This document shows, in pieces, positions 20,995-31,259 of a stretch of 64,000 nt of DNA. Numbering within the stretch: position 1 is the stretch's first letter; every line of letters begins with the position of its first letter. Origin of the DNA: Paraconiothyrium sp. Pb-2020 (Eukaryota; Ascomycota; Dothideomycetes; Pleosporales; Didymosphaeriaceae); contig JAJUBI010000007.1 in NCBI GenBank assembly GCA_022419385.1, positions 653,768-717,767 on the forward strand, given 5' to 3'. The translations under genes were made by a program, and so were the position numbers. The notes beneath the pieces are model-generated. The model worked only from the letters and a program-made list of their open reading frames with translations, did not search any database and was not told the origin of the DNA.

Positions 20995-22585
20995 CTACAA
21001 CTTCGCTTTCTCAGAGTAATTGGCTGCAGCCTTCTCCTTGGGACCGACAAGCGGATCATATACCTTCCGGCCCAGGGTGTCTTCTGGGACGGTAGTCGTG
21101 TGTGCACTGAGGCTGCGCGCATCAACAAGGGTAGGGTTCAAATCCGATATCTTTGATGCTCCAATGAGTCGCATGTTCATGTCCATTTCGTCCTTCAGCA
21201 ATTGCATCGCACGATCTACACCGGGCAGACCATATGCTGACATGGCATAGAGGAAGGGTCGACCAATACCAACGCCGGTTGCGCCCAAGCAGAGCGCCTT
21301 TACGATGTCAGAGGCTCGCCGGATACCGCCGTCGATGAACACTTCAATCTTATCTTGCATGCCACGCTCACGAAGCGCGGGCATAACTTCAGCCAGAATC
21401 TCTACGCCAGAAGGCGCAGTGTCTAGCTGGCGACCTCCGTGGTTGGATAGGACGACACCCTGAACACCAGCCTCAACAGCCTTGATTACATCCTCGACGC
21501 GCTGAACGCCCTTTAGGATTATGGGCATCTTTGTAATCGACTGAAACCAGGGGATGTCTTTCCAGCTGAGGCTCGGGTCAATAAAAGACGAAATGGCCCG
21601 AGCGGCACCCTGGCTGCGGTCCACATCGTTGCCGCCGGTGGACTGCACATTCGAGCCAACGTCCTGGAATTTTGTGCGCATGTCCTTTTCTCGCCGGCCA
21701 AGCTGCGGTGCGTCTACAGTGATGAAGAGACCTTTGCAGCCGCGCTTTTCGGCATGCTGAACGATGCGCTTGGTCACCTCGCGGTCCTTATTCACATAGA
21801 GCTGGAGCCATTGTACCTGGCCGTCTTCGGCGGCGTCTACAATCTCATCGAATGAGCACGATGCTAGTGTAGGAATCATTTGGATGACGTTGTGCTTCTT
21901 TGCGCCTCGCGTGAGGAGGACCTCGCCTTCGGGATTTCCTAGCTTTCCGAGTGCGGTCGCGGTAACGTAGAAGGGCATGTCGGTCTTGGAACCGAGCATG
22001 GTAGTAGAGGTGTCAATGTTCTCGACGTCTACGAGGATGCGCGGTCGGAACCATATCTTGTGGAAGGCGGCGTGGTTTTCACGCATAGTCTATGACGTTA
22101 GGGTTAGTGTCTTGCTGCTGGCGGTGCTGACAACGACTCACAATCTCGTCGTCGGCACCACTCGAGTAGTATGCCCAAGCTGTCTTCTTCATGACGCGGC
22201 GCGCGACGTGCTCAAAGTCCATCAGGTTGTAGCATTGTTCAAGAATAGGCATGGTCTCAATGCGCTTCTGCCTCTCTTCTTCGTCCGGGTCATACTCCTT
22301 CTCTTCCTGCTCGACCGTCTTCATGTCGACCTCGCCCAAGTGGTGCTTCTTGTCGAGGTACTTGTCGAGGGTATCCGGAGGGTGGATGGGATCGAATTCC
22401 TCGGTGGCGTCCTTGCCGGCATACTTCAATATGATCTTGGACCCACCCGGGTGCTCTGGCAGGAATTCGGTCACATCGTATGCGCGTCCGTGAACGATGA
22501 CCCAGCACGAGTCCTTGGAGTTGTGCTCGGCCACCTGCGCGCCGGTGAGTTTGATCTTCTGCGTGTCGTTGCTGTCGTGGTTCAT
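20995..22585 (-). CDS. L-lactate dehydrogenase (cytochrome), flavocytochrome b2
   Basis: Exons 22585-22142 and 22089-20995, 512 aa; intron 52 bp (GTGAGT...CATAG, in phase 0). Oxidises L-lactate to pyruvate and passes electrons to cytochrome c. Residues 8-85 are a cytochrome b5 haem domain (HNSKDSCWVIVHGRAYDV, then FLPEHPGGSKIILKYAGKDA with the HPGG haem ligand). From about 110 a FMN-dependent alpha-hydroxyacid dehydrogenase barrel follows (DMPFYVTATALGKLG, VQWLQLYVNKDR, LFITVDAPQLGRRE, then GVVLSNHGGRQLDTAPS with the catalytic His, and IDGGIRRASDIVKALCLGA). The frame stays open to an upstream ATG at 22804, which would add 73 Ser/Pro-rich residues. That could be a mitochondrial presequence or untranslated, so the start is not settled. 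Confidence 0.92.
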
Positions 22586-23619
22586 GGTCGACAATTGCTG
22601 TGATCTGGATGGAGGAGGAGAAGAGGAAGAAGCAGATGGCTTGACTGTAGATTTATTCGCAAGCAGTGCCACACTAGAGGATGGACCAGGATTATGACGG
22701 CGAGAGGTTCCTGGGGTCTTCGGCATATCTTCCCCCGCAGCATCGGAAGACGCGCCCCAGTCTGGGCCAACCCGGGTTGTGCTTGGATACTCGGCCAGCC
22801 CCATTGGGTGGCGGAAGCGAGGCCGCGGAAGTGGACATCATGTGACTGGCTTCCCGGGTGGGTCCTCCGGGCCGACGAGAAGCTCTCGCGTGCATGGAGC
22901 GTTGGAGCGTTGGGCCATTCACCATGGATCCCGTCGCAATCAAGAAGACTCGCCATCCAGGTGCCCCGAGTCGCCTTGGGACAACGCATCTCACGGTCCG
23001 TTCACGAGGGTGTCGATTTCCAGGGTCAAGAAGACACCGCGCGCCCGGGCACTGCAGCTCACGGCTGTCACCTGGTACGATTGCGGGGAGAGGGAGAGGC
23101 AGAGGCAGGCCATGCAGGGCCATTGGCGGGTGCTGGTGCTGCCGCTGCGCGTTTCTCATGCCATGCCGTGGCCGATGCATCGCACTCTCGCCCTCGCAAA
23201 ATAGCCATCACCTTCACTGCAATTGCCTCGATCACGGCCATGGTCAGCTACATGTATTGCCGGCGCAGTCACATGGCGCCCAGCCAAGCACTGACCCATC
23301 CGCCGCTTGCGCCCAAACCCCGTGGCAGCTATGTCACTTGTTGACACGCTGAGTCGCCCATATTCATACCTACGTCAAATCCCGTGGGACCTGCCACCGC
23401 CGCCCTCAGACACCAGCAAACACGCGCCATGCTACCGGAAGTCGCGCCGCACTCGAACTCGTCCTCTGCTGTCCTTCGCTTCCACACTGTTACCTAGCTA
23501 CCTACAGCCTAACCCGCCCCAAGCTCCAACGCCGGGCCTCTGTCGCCGCACTGTTTTCTCCACCGACACTGCGCATGCAGATTACCCTCTGTGTATCAGC
23601 ATAGTGCCAGTCGCGGGCC
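22586..23619. other. Divergent promoter region, lactate dehydrogenase / Rab GTPase
   Basis: About 1 kb of GC-rich sequence between divergent genes. Several overlapping frames of 60-216 codons occur on both strands, typical of GC-rich non-coding DNA; none looks like a protein. It may include the presequence of the lactate dehydrogenase (22586-22804). Confidence 0.5.
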
Positions 23620-24756
23620 ATGGCAAATAGCCTCGAGGCCAAGATTGTGGTGCTCGGGAGCCAGGGCGTGGGCAAGACGTCGCTGGTGCACCGTTACGTC
23701 AAAAACGCCTTCACACCGCCCACCACCCAGTCCACGATAGGCGCCTCTTTTGTGACGAAAAAGGTCGTGGATATCGACACCTCTACGACTGTACGCCTCC
23801 AGATTTGGGACACGGCGGGACAGGAGCGGTTCCGGTCCATCTCGAAACTATACTACAGAGGTACGTAGGTAGCACACATCGCACTCGACATGCACAACAG
23901 AGCGCATTCAGCACTTCGTTTCGCTCCCCATACCTCGCTTGTACTATTGCGCTTCTGGTCCTCTCCTTTTGGTTCGAATTTGAGCCAAGTGGGAAGCTTG
24001 GGATTGGGCTTCCAGTGCTGCCTTACCATGGTCTGAGCTCCGTCGTCCTTGAAACAACAAGTCCGCGCCGTGCTAACTCGAGCATATCCAGGTGCAAATG
24101 CCGGGGTCTTGTGCTATGACATCACTGATCCCTCGTCGTTTGAGGAAATGGGCCGCTGGCTGAAAGAGCTCAAGCAGAACCTAGGCGACGATATAATCTT
24201 GCATATCGTCGGCACAAAGTCCGACATCGTCGCTGAAGATCCTTCAAAACGCCAGGTCCCGTTTGAACGATGTATTGCTTACGTCGCTGAACATTTGTAT
24301 CCGAACCAGGCCACAACAGGCCACAGCGTCTCGGCAGCATGGCACAACGGAGGCATGGCATCACCTCAGAGCAACCGCTCGAGCGGAATATGGGGCCAAG
24401 AGATCGGATGGGACTGCTGTCATGAGATCAGCGCCAAGGATGGAGAAGGCGTGGACGAGGTGTTCCGAGTCATCACCAGGAAGCTGGTCGAACAACAGCA
24501 GAAGAAACTCCAACAGGAACAGGAAATGCTTGCTCTGGCCGGCGTAACGCCTGGCGTAAATGGAAACGGCAACGTGAACGACTACTTCAACTATCCCGGC
24601 AGTGGCAGCGGCAGTTTCCGCGTCGGAGCGGGCGACAAGAGACGTAGTTGGATGGGTTTCCCAACAACGCCGAACATCGGAGGCGAGCCACAGCAGCAGT
24701 GGCTGGAGGAAGATAACGAGCGGATCCGCAAGAACAAGGGAGGGAGGTGTTGTTGA
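23620..24756 (+). CDS. Rab-family small GTPase, Rab24-like
   Basis: Exons 23620-23860 and 24092-24756, 301 aa; the 231-bp intron (GTACGT...ATCCAG) is in the Gly codon of YYRGA. G motifs: GSQGVGKT (P loop), WDTAGQE (switch II), GTKSD in place of NKxD, and SAKDGEG (G5). The TKSD form of the G4 motif and the EDPSKR insert right after it recall mammalian Rab24 (from memory). Residues about 215-290 are a long Gln-rich and Gly/Asn-rich linker. The protein ends KGGRCC, a double-Cys geranylgeranylation signal. It is probably a vesicle-trafficking or autophagy GTPase on membranes. It is long for a Rab (usually about 210 aa) because of the linker. Confidence 0.85.
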
Positions 24757-25466
24757 TGCGTCCTTCTGTTTAGCGGTAAAGCACACCGCGTCCCATCAGC
24801 AAGACTTGAAAAGGTCAAACTTGAAGCGCCCTCCACGTCCATTCGATCCAATTCAAGATACCACGAGCCCCTTTTTTGATACCCCCTTTGCATAAGTCGA
24901 GCAGCTTGTTCCTATCCTGCGCGCATTAGTCTGTTCTCAATTCGGGCTTGAGGCGTCGGACCACGCCGAGCAGTATTCCAACATGCACGAGTGGCTGGTC
25001 GAGGAACATGCCTCTTCCAGGTGACACTGGAACATGCCATGCTCGAGTGGACCGGCTGGGTGTTTTCAGACGCAACTTGGCCTCATGCTTGTGTTTTGCA
25101 TTTACGAGAGCGTTGTATGCATAACTTGTAGCATAGCGGTGTTTGATTCTTCATTTGTTTGGTAAGAAAGATTCTACTAGCACGTATTTGATACCAGGAA
25201 TGCTTCGCACTCTTCGCGTACCCAATTTGGTCACACAATCGCCCAGCCCTTGAGCTGAAGGAACGCGTGGTTTTACCATAGACGACCCTGTGTGAATCGC
25301 TTGTGCAACGGTGACTACTAGGGTATCAGATTGCTCTGTATTCTATACGACAGTCTTGCGTATCTCTTAGGCTCCGTCTGGTGGGAGCATACATGCAAAG
25401 TCGATCATCCCTCTCTCTATACGCTGCGCTATCGATAAAAGAGTTACCCCATAATGTACCCCAACA
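24757..25466. other. Convergent intergenic region Rab GTPase / nagA
   Basis: About 700 bp between converging genes. No frame with support; presumably 3' UTRs. Confidence 0.55.
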
Positions 25467-26900
25467 TCAATGTCCCAGCCGGCATGGCTCTCTCTCGTAA
25501 ACCTTGACTCCAAACTTCCATACTTGATCTACCACCACTCGCTTATCGTCCCCTACCGCGCCCTCTAGTACGTCTAACACAACCAGGTCCGCATCCCTGC
25601 CCTCCTGCAGCGATCCTTTCACGTCCTCGAAGCCTAACATCCTCGCCGGTGTCTCTGTTACTGCTTTTAACGCCTCAGGCACACTTGCGCCTGTCCAGTT
25701 CATGAAGTTCGTCACGCAGTCAATCAATTCGATGCTGCTCCCAGCAATCTTGCCGTTCTCCTCGAGCGTGAGGAGAGCTCCATCTTTTACGATACGCGAC
25801 CCGTTAGTCCAGTCGTACACGCCGTCAGGCATACCAGCCAGACGCATGGCGTCTGTGACAAGAATCAACCCCTCGGGATGTGCGTTGTACGCAATCTTGA
25901 TCGAGGTTGGATGGATGTGGATGCCGTCTGCTATGATGCCAAAATAAGGTTTGGAGATGGAGGATGAGGCTGTGCCTAAGAGTCCAAAAATGCCGGGGTT
26001 GCGGTGGTGCAAGGGCTTCATTGCATTAAAGAGATGTGTGATTGAGGTTGCGCCGGCTTTGATACCAAGTTTCGCTTCTTCGTAGGTGGCCTCTGAGTGC
26101 CCAATCGAGGCGACAATGCCTAGGGAGGCGAGTGACTGGATGGTGGAGAGAGCGCCGGGGAGCTCAGGTGCAATTGTAACAAGCTTAATTGGTGTTGCTT
26201 GGGTGAGATTGGAGGAGCCATAACAGCTTGCCAGAGAGGCGATGCCATCCTGGGGGACCTGCAAGACTGATGCGTTGTGGATGCCGTTCTTGGTGGGAGA
26301 CAGGAAAGGACCTTCGCAATGAGCGCCGAGGGATTCAGAGCCAAGGGTAGGGTCCCTAGGTGAACCCGAGGGGCCAAGGTATGGGAGGGCCTGAATGTGT
26401 TAGTGGTACGTCGAAGTTCATGGTGTAGGCTGGAAAAGGGCCTGTGTGCAACAGTGCCAGTACCGGCATTTGTGTAGTTTATGAACAATGAGATGAATTA
26501 CCTGGTGATAGACTTCGGGCCGTTGAGAGGTCAGTGTCGGAAGGTAGGATGTTACACCCCCTCGGACGAGGTTTCGGTTCACCTGCTGTACCCCCTTACC
26601 GTAGGCTGTGGAACCATCCTCTGGAATGACGGAGAAGTCGAAGCCGTAGGCTCCGTTAAGTTGTACATCAATGAGCCCCGGCGACAGGATGCGCCCACCA
26701 AGATCGATGATGTCGTCCGGGGCGGTGAGGTGGCCGTACAATATCTCTTGGCCATTCAAGATCTTCCCAGTCACCGAACTGATCCATAGGTCTTCTTGGA
26801 CGAGGTCAGCGCCCTTGACCAGCAGACAGTTGGTGAACTTGACAACGCCCGAGGGGCCAGTGACGGCGGTGGAACCCATGGAGCGCACAGCAGATGGCAT
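25467..26900 (-). CDS. dac1: N-acetylglucosamine-6-phosphate deacetylase
   Basis: Exons 26900-26502 and 26390-25467, 440 aa; intron 111 bp (GTAATT...ATTCAG) in phase 0 after EVYHQ. Hydrolyses GlcNAc-6-P to glucosamine-6-P and acetate in the cytosol. Amidohydrolase fold with metal and substrate motifs in order: SPGLIDVQLNGAYGFDFS, GAHCEGPFLSP (HxEGPF), SIGHSEATYEEA, THLFNAMKPLHHRNPG, DGIHIHPTSIK, and VTDAMRLAGMPDG carrying the catalytic Asp. Full length for the family. The first ATG in frame, at 26900, gives MPSAVRSMGSTAV; a second at 26879 is possible. It is divergent from the GH3 gene across about 550 bp and starts the GlcNAc cluster. The symbol follows fungal usage (Candida DAC1). Confidence 0.93.
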
Positions 26901-27453
26901 GGTGCAGCTGAGGGTTGTGCAAGCACAGGCCACGGACGGGGAGGAGGAGACGCCTTGGATGAGAGCAAGACGAGGAGGAAGGAAGGGTAAGAGGTATCGG
27001 CTGCGGTTGAGACAAGCTCAACATCTCCCACGGCGAGCAGCGGCCCCTCTCGCTCTTAACAGAACGCGCCATGACGCTGGCGGCGATAAGAGTGAGCCAG
27101 CGCGGGCGCGTCACGTGAATGGCCCGCAACGTTCGCGCTCGAGGGCGTCTGATTGCACGGTGGAGCTCCAGCGTTGCACGACGAGCGGCGGCAGCAGAGG
27201 CTCCACGGCACCCGGCGGTAGCATTGGAGGTGGCCCCTGGTGGGCGTGGGTGAGGTGAGGCCCCGGGGTGCAGCGGGTGGTGGCCCCAGCTCCAAGCGCC
27301 GCGGCTCCCATGGATAATGTAACCGTTACGCTCACACCTCTTGCCCGACTTCCATTGTTAACCCTCCGCTGCGAGTCACGTTCGCGCCTCGCCCCGACCT
27401 CTACAGATCCGGTCCGCGTCCTGACGCATACGCGACGGCCTTTGTTCGTCGTC
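26901..27453. promoter_or_regulatory. Shared divergent promoter dac1 / GH3-GNAT gene
   Basis: About 550 bp, GC-rich, between two divergent genes of the same pathway, so probably a bidirectional control region for the cluster regulator RON1. I found no clean Ndt80-type MSE core (CRCAAA) here by eye. Overlapping short frames on both strands are not credible genes. Confidence 0.5.
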
Positions 27454-30400
27454 ATGGCGGCCAAGCCCGAGAAGCTGGACCCCGTATGGGATGATCTCGA
27501 TAGGTGCGCTGATGCTGCCTTTGTACCCCGGATTTCCTCCCATGGCAGGCTAGTCGCTAACCGGCCCGCGATGCAGGACCATGGTGCGCACGTCAACAGA
27601 CAGAGGCAGTGTGTCGAGCTAACAGCGCGTCGCAAAGGGCCAACTGTTCATGATGGGCTTCGATGGAACATCCATCACGCCGCACATCAAGACGCTCATC
27701 GAGAAGCACCACCTGGGTTCGATATTGCTGACGGCAAAGAATCTCAAATGTACGAGAGAGTGTCTCACACGGCAACCGGTCTGTTAACAGTGCGCAGCCG
27801 CAGAAGAGACTACCAAGCTGTGCTATGAGCTTCAAAGGATTGCCCACGATGCAGGCCATCCGGTGCCGCTGGCCATTGGTATTGACCAGGAGAACGGCGG
27901 CGTCAACAGTCTGTATGATGAGATCTATGTCCGCCAGTACCCCAGCAGCATGGGTATGGCAGCGGCAGGCTCAATTGAGCTCGCCTACGAGGTCGCCAAA
28001 GCCACTGCACAAGAGATATCCGCCTGTGGCATCAACTGGATCTTCGGCCCATGTCTCGATGTTCTTACAAATGCTCGAAACCAGCCGCTCGGTGTCAGAA
28101 CAGCTGGCGACGACCCCCAGGAAGTATCTGCGTATGGCGTGGCCTTCATGAGAGGCTATAAAGATGCTGGCATAGTCACCTTAGGCAAGCATTTCCCGTC
28201 TTATGGCAACCTCGAGTTTCTTGGTTCGACCTTGGACGTCCCAATCATCACTGAATCACTGGAGCAGTTGAGCCTCAGTGCGCTGATACCATTCCGGGAA
28301 GCTATTCAACAAGGCCTCGACTCTATGATGGTTGGCGGTTGTGCCATGTCGTCCGCTGGTCTCAACGCCATGCACGCCTGTCTGTCTGAACAGGTCGTTG
28401 ACGACTTACTTCGTAAACAGATGAGCTTCGATGGTGTGGTCGTGTCAGAATGCTTAGAGATGGATGCACTTAGTCACAACATTGGTGTCGGCGGTGGCAC
28501 TGTCATGGCTGTCAATGCCGGTTGTGATATTGTCCTGCTCTGTCGTTCCTTCTCGTTTCAACAAGAAGCACTCAAGGGGCTCAAGACCGGTATCGAAAAC
28601 GCAATGATCTCCAAAGCGAGGATATATCATTCGCTGCGCCGGGTGTTGAACATGAAATCGAAATGCACATCTTGGGAGAAAGCACTGAATCCGCCCGGCA
28701 TTAGTTTACTTGAAAACCTTCAACCGTCACATACTGCCTTGTCCACACGAGCGTATAACGGGTCAATCTCCGTGGTGCGGGACAAGAACCGACTCCTACC
28801 TCTTTCTAACATCCTTGAGAACGAGGAAGAGCTTCTGCTGCTGACCCCTCTGGTCAAGCCGCTGGCTGCTTCTGCTGCCTCGCGACAACTTTCCGAATCC
28901 GCGAACACCAATTCACCAGAACCTGCTGCATGGGCGCAGAGCTCGTCTGTCATGAGCGGAGAGAGGGTTTTCCGAGAATTAGGGAGATCTTTGGCAAGAC
29001 AGCGCAATGGACGTGTTCTACACACGTCGTATACGTCAAATGGTGTGCGGCCAGTCCATGAGAATCTTATCAACCGTGCAAGCGCCATTGTGATCATCAC
29101 GGCGGATGCTAATCGGAACCTCTATCAGAATGGTTTCACAAAACACGTCTCGATGATCTGCAATATGCAATACACCACCGGTGGCGAGAAGCGTGAGAAG
29201 CCGTTGATTGTCGTCGCTGTTAGTTCGCCGTACGATTTCGCCATGGACTCCTCAATTGGAACGTACATATGCACCTACGACTTCACGGAAACTGCATTAA
29301 ATTCCCTTGTCAAAGTGCTGTATGGCGAGATATCACCCACAGGAAACCTACCGGGAACGATTAGCAAGAGCCAAAAGCTGCATTCGTCGAGACAACACTG
29401 GCTCGTCGAAATCTATAACGAAGAAAGAGACGCTAACGCCCTCGACAGCCTGATCACTGCAGTGATGGAAGGCACACCACCAAACCAACGGTCAGAACTC
29501 TCTAGCGCGACGTCGAACTCGTTCATTCTACATGACAAGGAGGTTGAGGAGACTCATTTCGTCGTTCGCAACAGCAGTACCAGCGCGCTATACGGCTTTT
29601 GCTCCACGTACTTCTTCAAGTCCACAGGTACCGGGGTCATCGGTGCTCTCTTTGTTGACCCCGGACGTAGGAAGCTATCGATTGGCCATTCGCTCCACCA
29701 CAGAGCCATCCGCACGTTGCTGCAAAGAGATGGAATCAAACGGTTCCAACTCGGCTCACGCTTGCCCAGCATCTTCCTCGGAATACCAACAGGCCACACT
29801 ACGGAGCGCAAACGTCTGCGATCTTGGTTTGCCAACCTGGGGTGGAACGCTGCGCTGTCTCGGTCAGTGTGCAATATGGTGGCACGCAATCTGCAGGCAT
29901 GGTCTCCGCCAGAGGGTATGGCAAAGAGTCTGGCCAGTGCAGGCGCACAGTTCGACATTGTTTATGGTTGGGATTATGCAAGTCCCATCTTGGATCACAT
30001 CAAGACAAGCAATCGCCAAGGGCTTGCCGAAGTCTACAAGATTGCACTGTCGGATCCATCGGCGTGTGGCATCCTGCGAGCGAAGCGGCCGGAGGACGGC
30101 GCTTTGGTGGGCACTGTGGTGCTTTACGACCACCGTTCGGCCTTGTACGAGTTCATTCCCCCTTTGAAAGACCTCAAAGAAGCGGCGGGAGGCATATCGT
30201 CACCGGTCATCTCGCCTGGCGTCGGCGAATATTCGACATTGCTGCAGGGACTGGTGCTGCTTGGGATGCGGCAGATCAAGAAGTTGGGCGGCAACGCATG
30301 TTTGCTTGACTACGTAAGCAACCGTGCTGCCCTTTACAAGTGCGTGTGTAAGCTGACGAGCGACAGATGGACGGCGATGGCAACTTTGACGGGTTCTCCG

Positions 30401-30480
30401 CGATGGGGTTCGAGGTGTTGCACAACTTCGAGGAGGTCAGCTGCGACGCAGCGACATGGACGATGATACCTCCATCTTGA
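27454..30480 (+). CDS. nag3: GH3 beta-N-acetylhexosaminidase-like protein fused to GNAT domains
   Basis: Proposed exons 27454-27503, 27573-27579 (7-nt microexon), 27626-27749, 27798-30313 and 30367-30480; together 2811 nt, 936 aa, in frame. The last two introns are firm (K-S-A-E-E and LLDY-MDGDGN joins); the microexon is inferred because no direct join keeps frame. Residues about 20-560 are a NagZ-type GH3 barrel plus second domain (GQLFMMGFDGTSITPHIK, PLAIGIDQENGGVN, GKHFPSYGNLEFLGSTLDVP, VVVSECLEMDALSHNIGVGG). The nucleophile position reads S-E where NagZ has T/S-D, and the DSH catalytic dyad loop is missing. From about 600 there are two GNAT-like acyltransferase units (ALFVDPGRRKLSIGHSLHHR; YSTLLQGLVLLGMRQIKKLG). 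It sits in the GlcNAc cluster. Whether it is a hydrolase, a phosphorylase or a regulator is open. Confidence 0.85.
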
Positions 30481-31259
30481 TCATGGCAGATGCACGAGGT
30501 GTACCGGGACGTGGTAGGTGCATGTGGGCGACGACGCGGTGTTCTGGATACCCGGGCGGGCGTTTGGGGTTTTTGTATACTAGCATTGCAGGACCATGAG
30601 GCTGTGCGCAGAGGCCGTGGATTCACGAAGATTGTCAGTGGCAAAATGGGCCGCAAGCACGGTTTTCTCCAGCGGCAGAGGTCGAAATAGAGATGGCGTC
30701 TGGGGGCGGGCCTGTGTGGACACCCCCGCGGCAGCCCCATGGACGGACGCTTGGGTGACGGCGCCTTTGTTCTCGAAGGCGCGTGGAAGCACGGCGGACG
30801 AAGGCATGCATGCCACGGCAGGGACACGGGATGAGGACTCGCCCGTTTGACCCTTAGCCAGGGCGCCCCGCCGTGCTAGAGGCAGATGCATGTGATCTGT
30901 TCGGGCCCCAAGCCGCCAGTCGCACAGCTTCACGGCGACGGCACCAGCAGCAGGCCTGCGCATTGCTTCGTGCTCGTCGCTGTGAGCCACTGCCTATCGC
31001 ATCGCCGCGGCGCCGTCGAGGTATCACGGGCTGACTGAGCTGCACAAGTCCGCCCTCGCCAATCCCCAGCCTTCTCGCATCCTCGCGTCCTCTCCTCCCC
31101 ATCCGTGCAAGCAGCCAGCACCCACCCTCCACCGCCCACGGCCGCCCGCGCCTGCCTGCCTGCCTCTTCGATCCGTCCGCCGTCCGCCGTCCCCAGTCCC
31201 ATGCGCATGCGCGCCGCCCACGCACCGCGACCGCCGGGCCCACTGCCAGACGAGCAGCC
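30481..31259. promoter_or_regulatory. Intergenic region upstream of RON1
   Basis: About 780 bp between two plus-strand genes: 3' flank of the GH3 gene and promoter of RON1. Very C-rich before the RON1 start (repeated CCGCC/CTGCCTGCCTGCC near 31150-31190), as in many fungal leaders. Long overlapping minus-strand frames here (for example 30580-31285) are GC artefacts. Confidence 0.5.

Noticed and set aside
22694..23352. Overlapping plus-strand frames of 141-216 codons between lactate dehydrogenase and Rab genes.
   Set aside because: GC-rich promoter DNA open in several frames at once, with no family resemblance; starts are not ATG in a good context.
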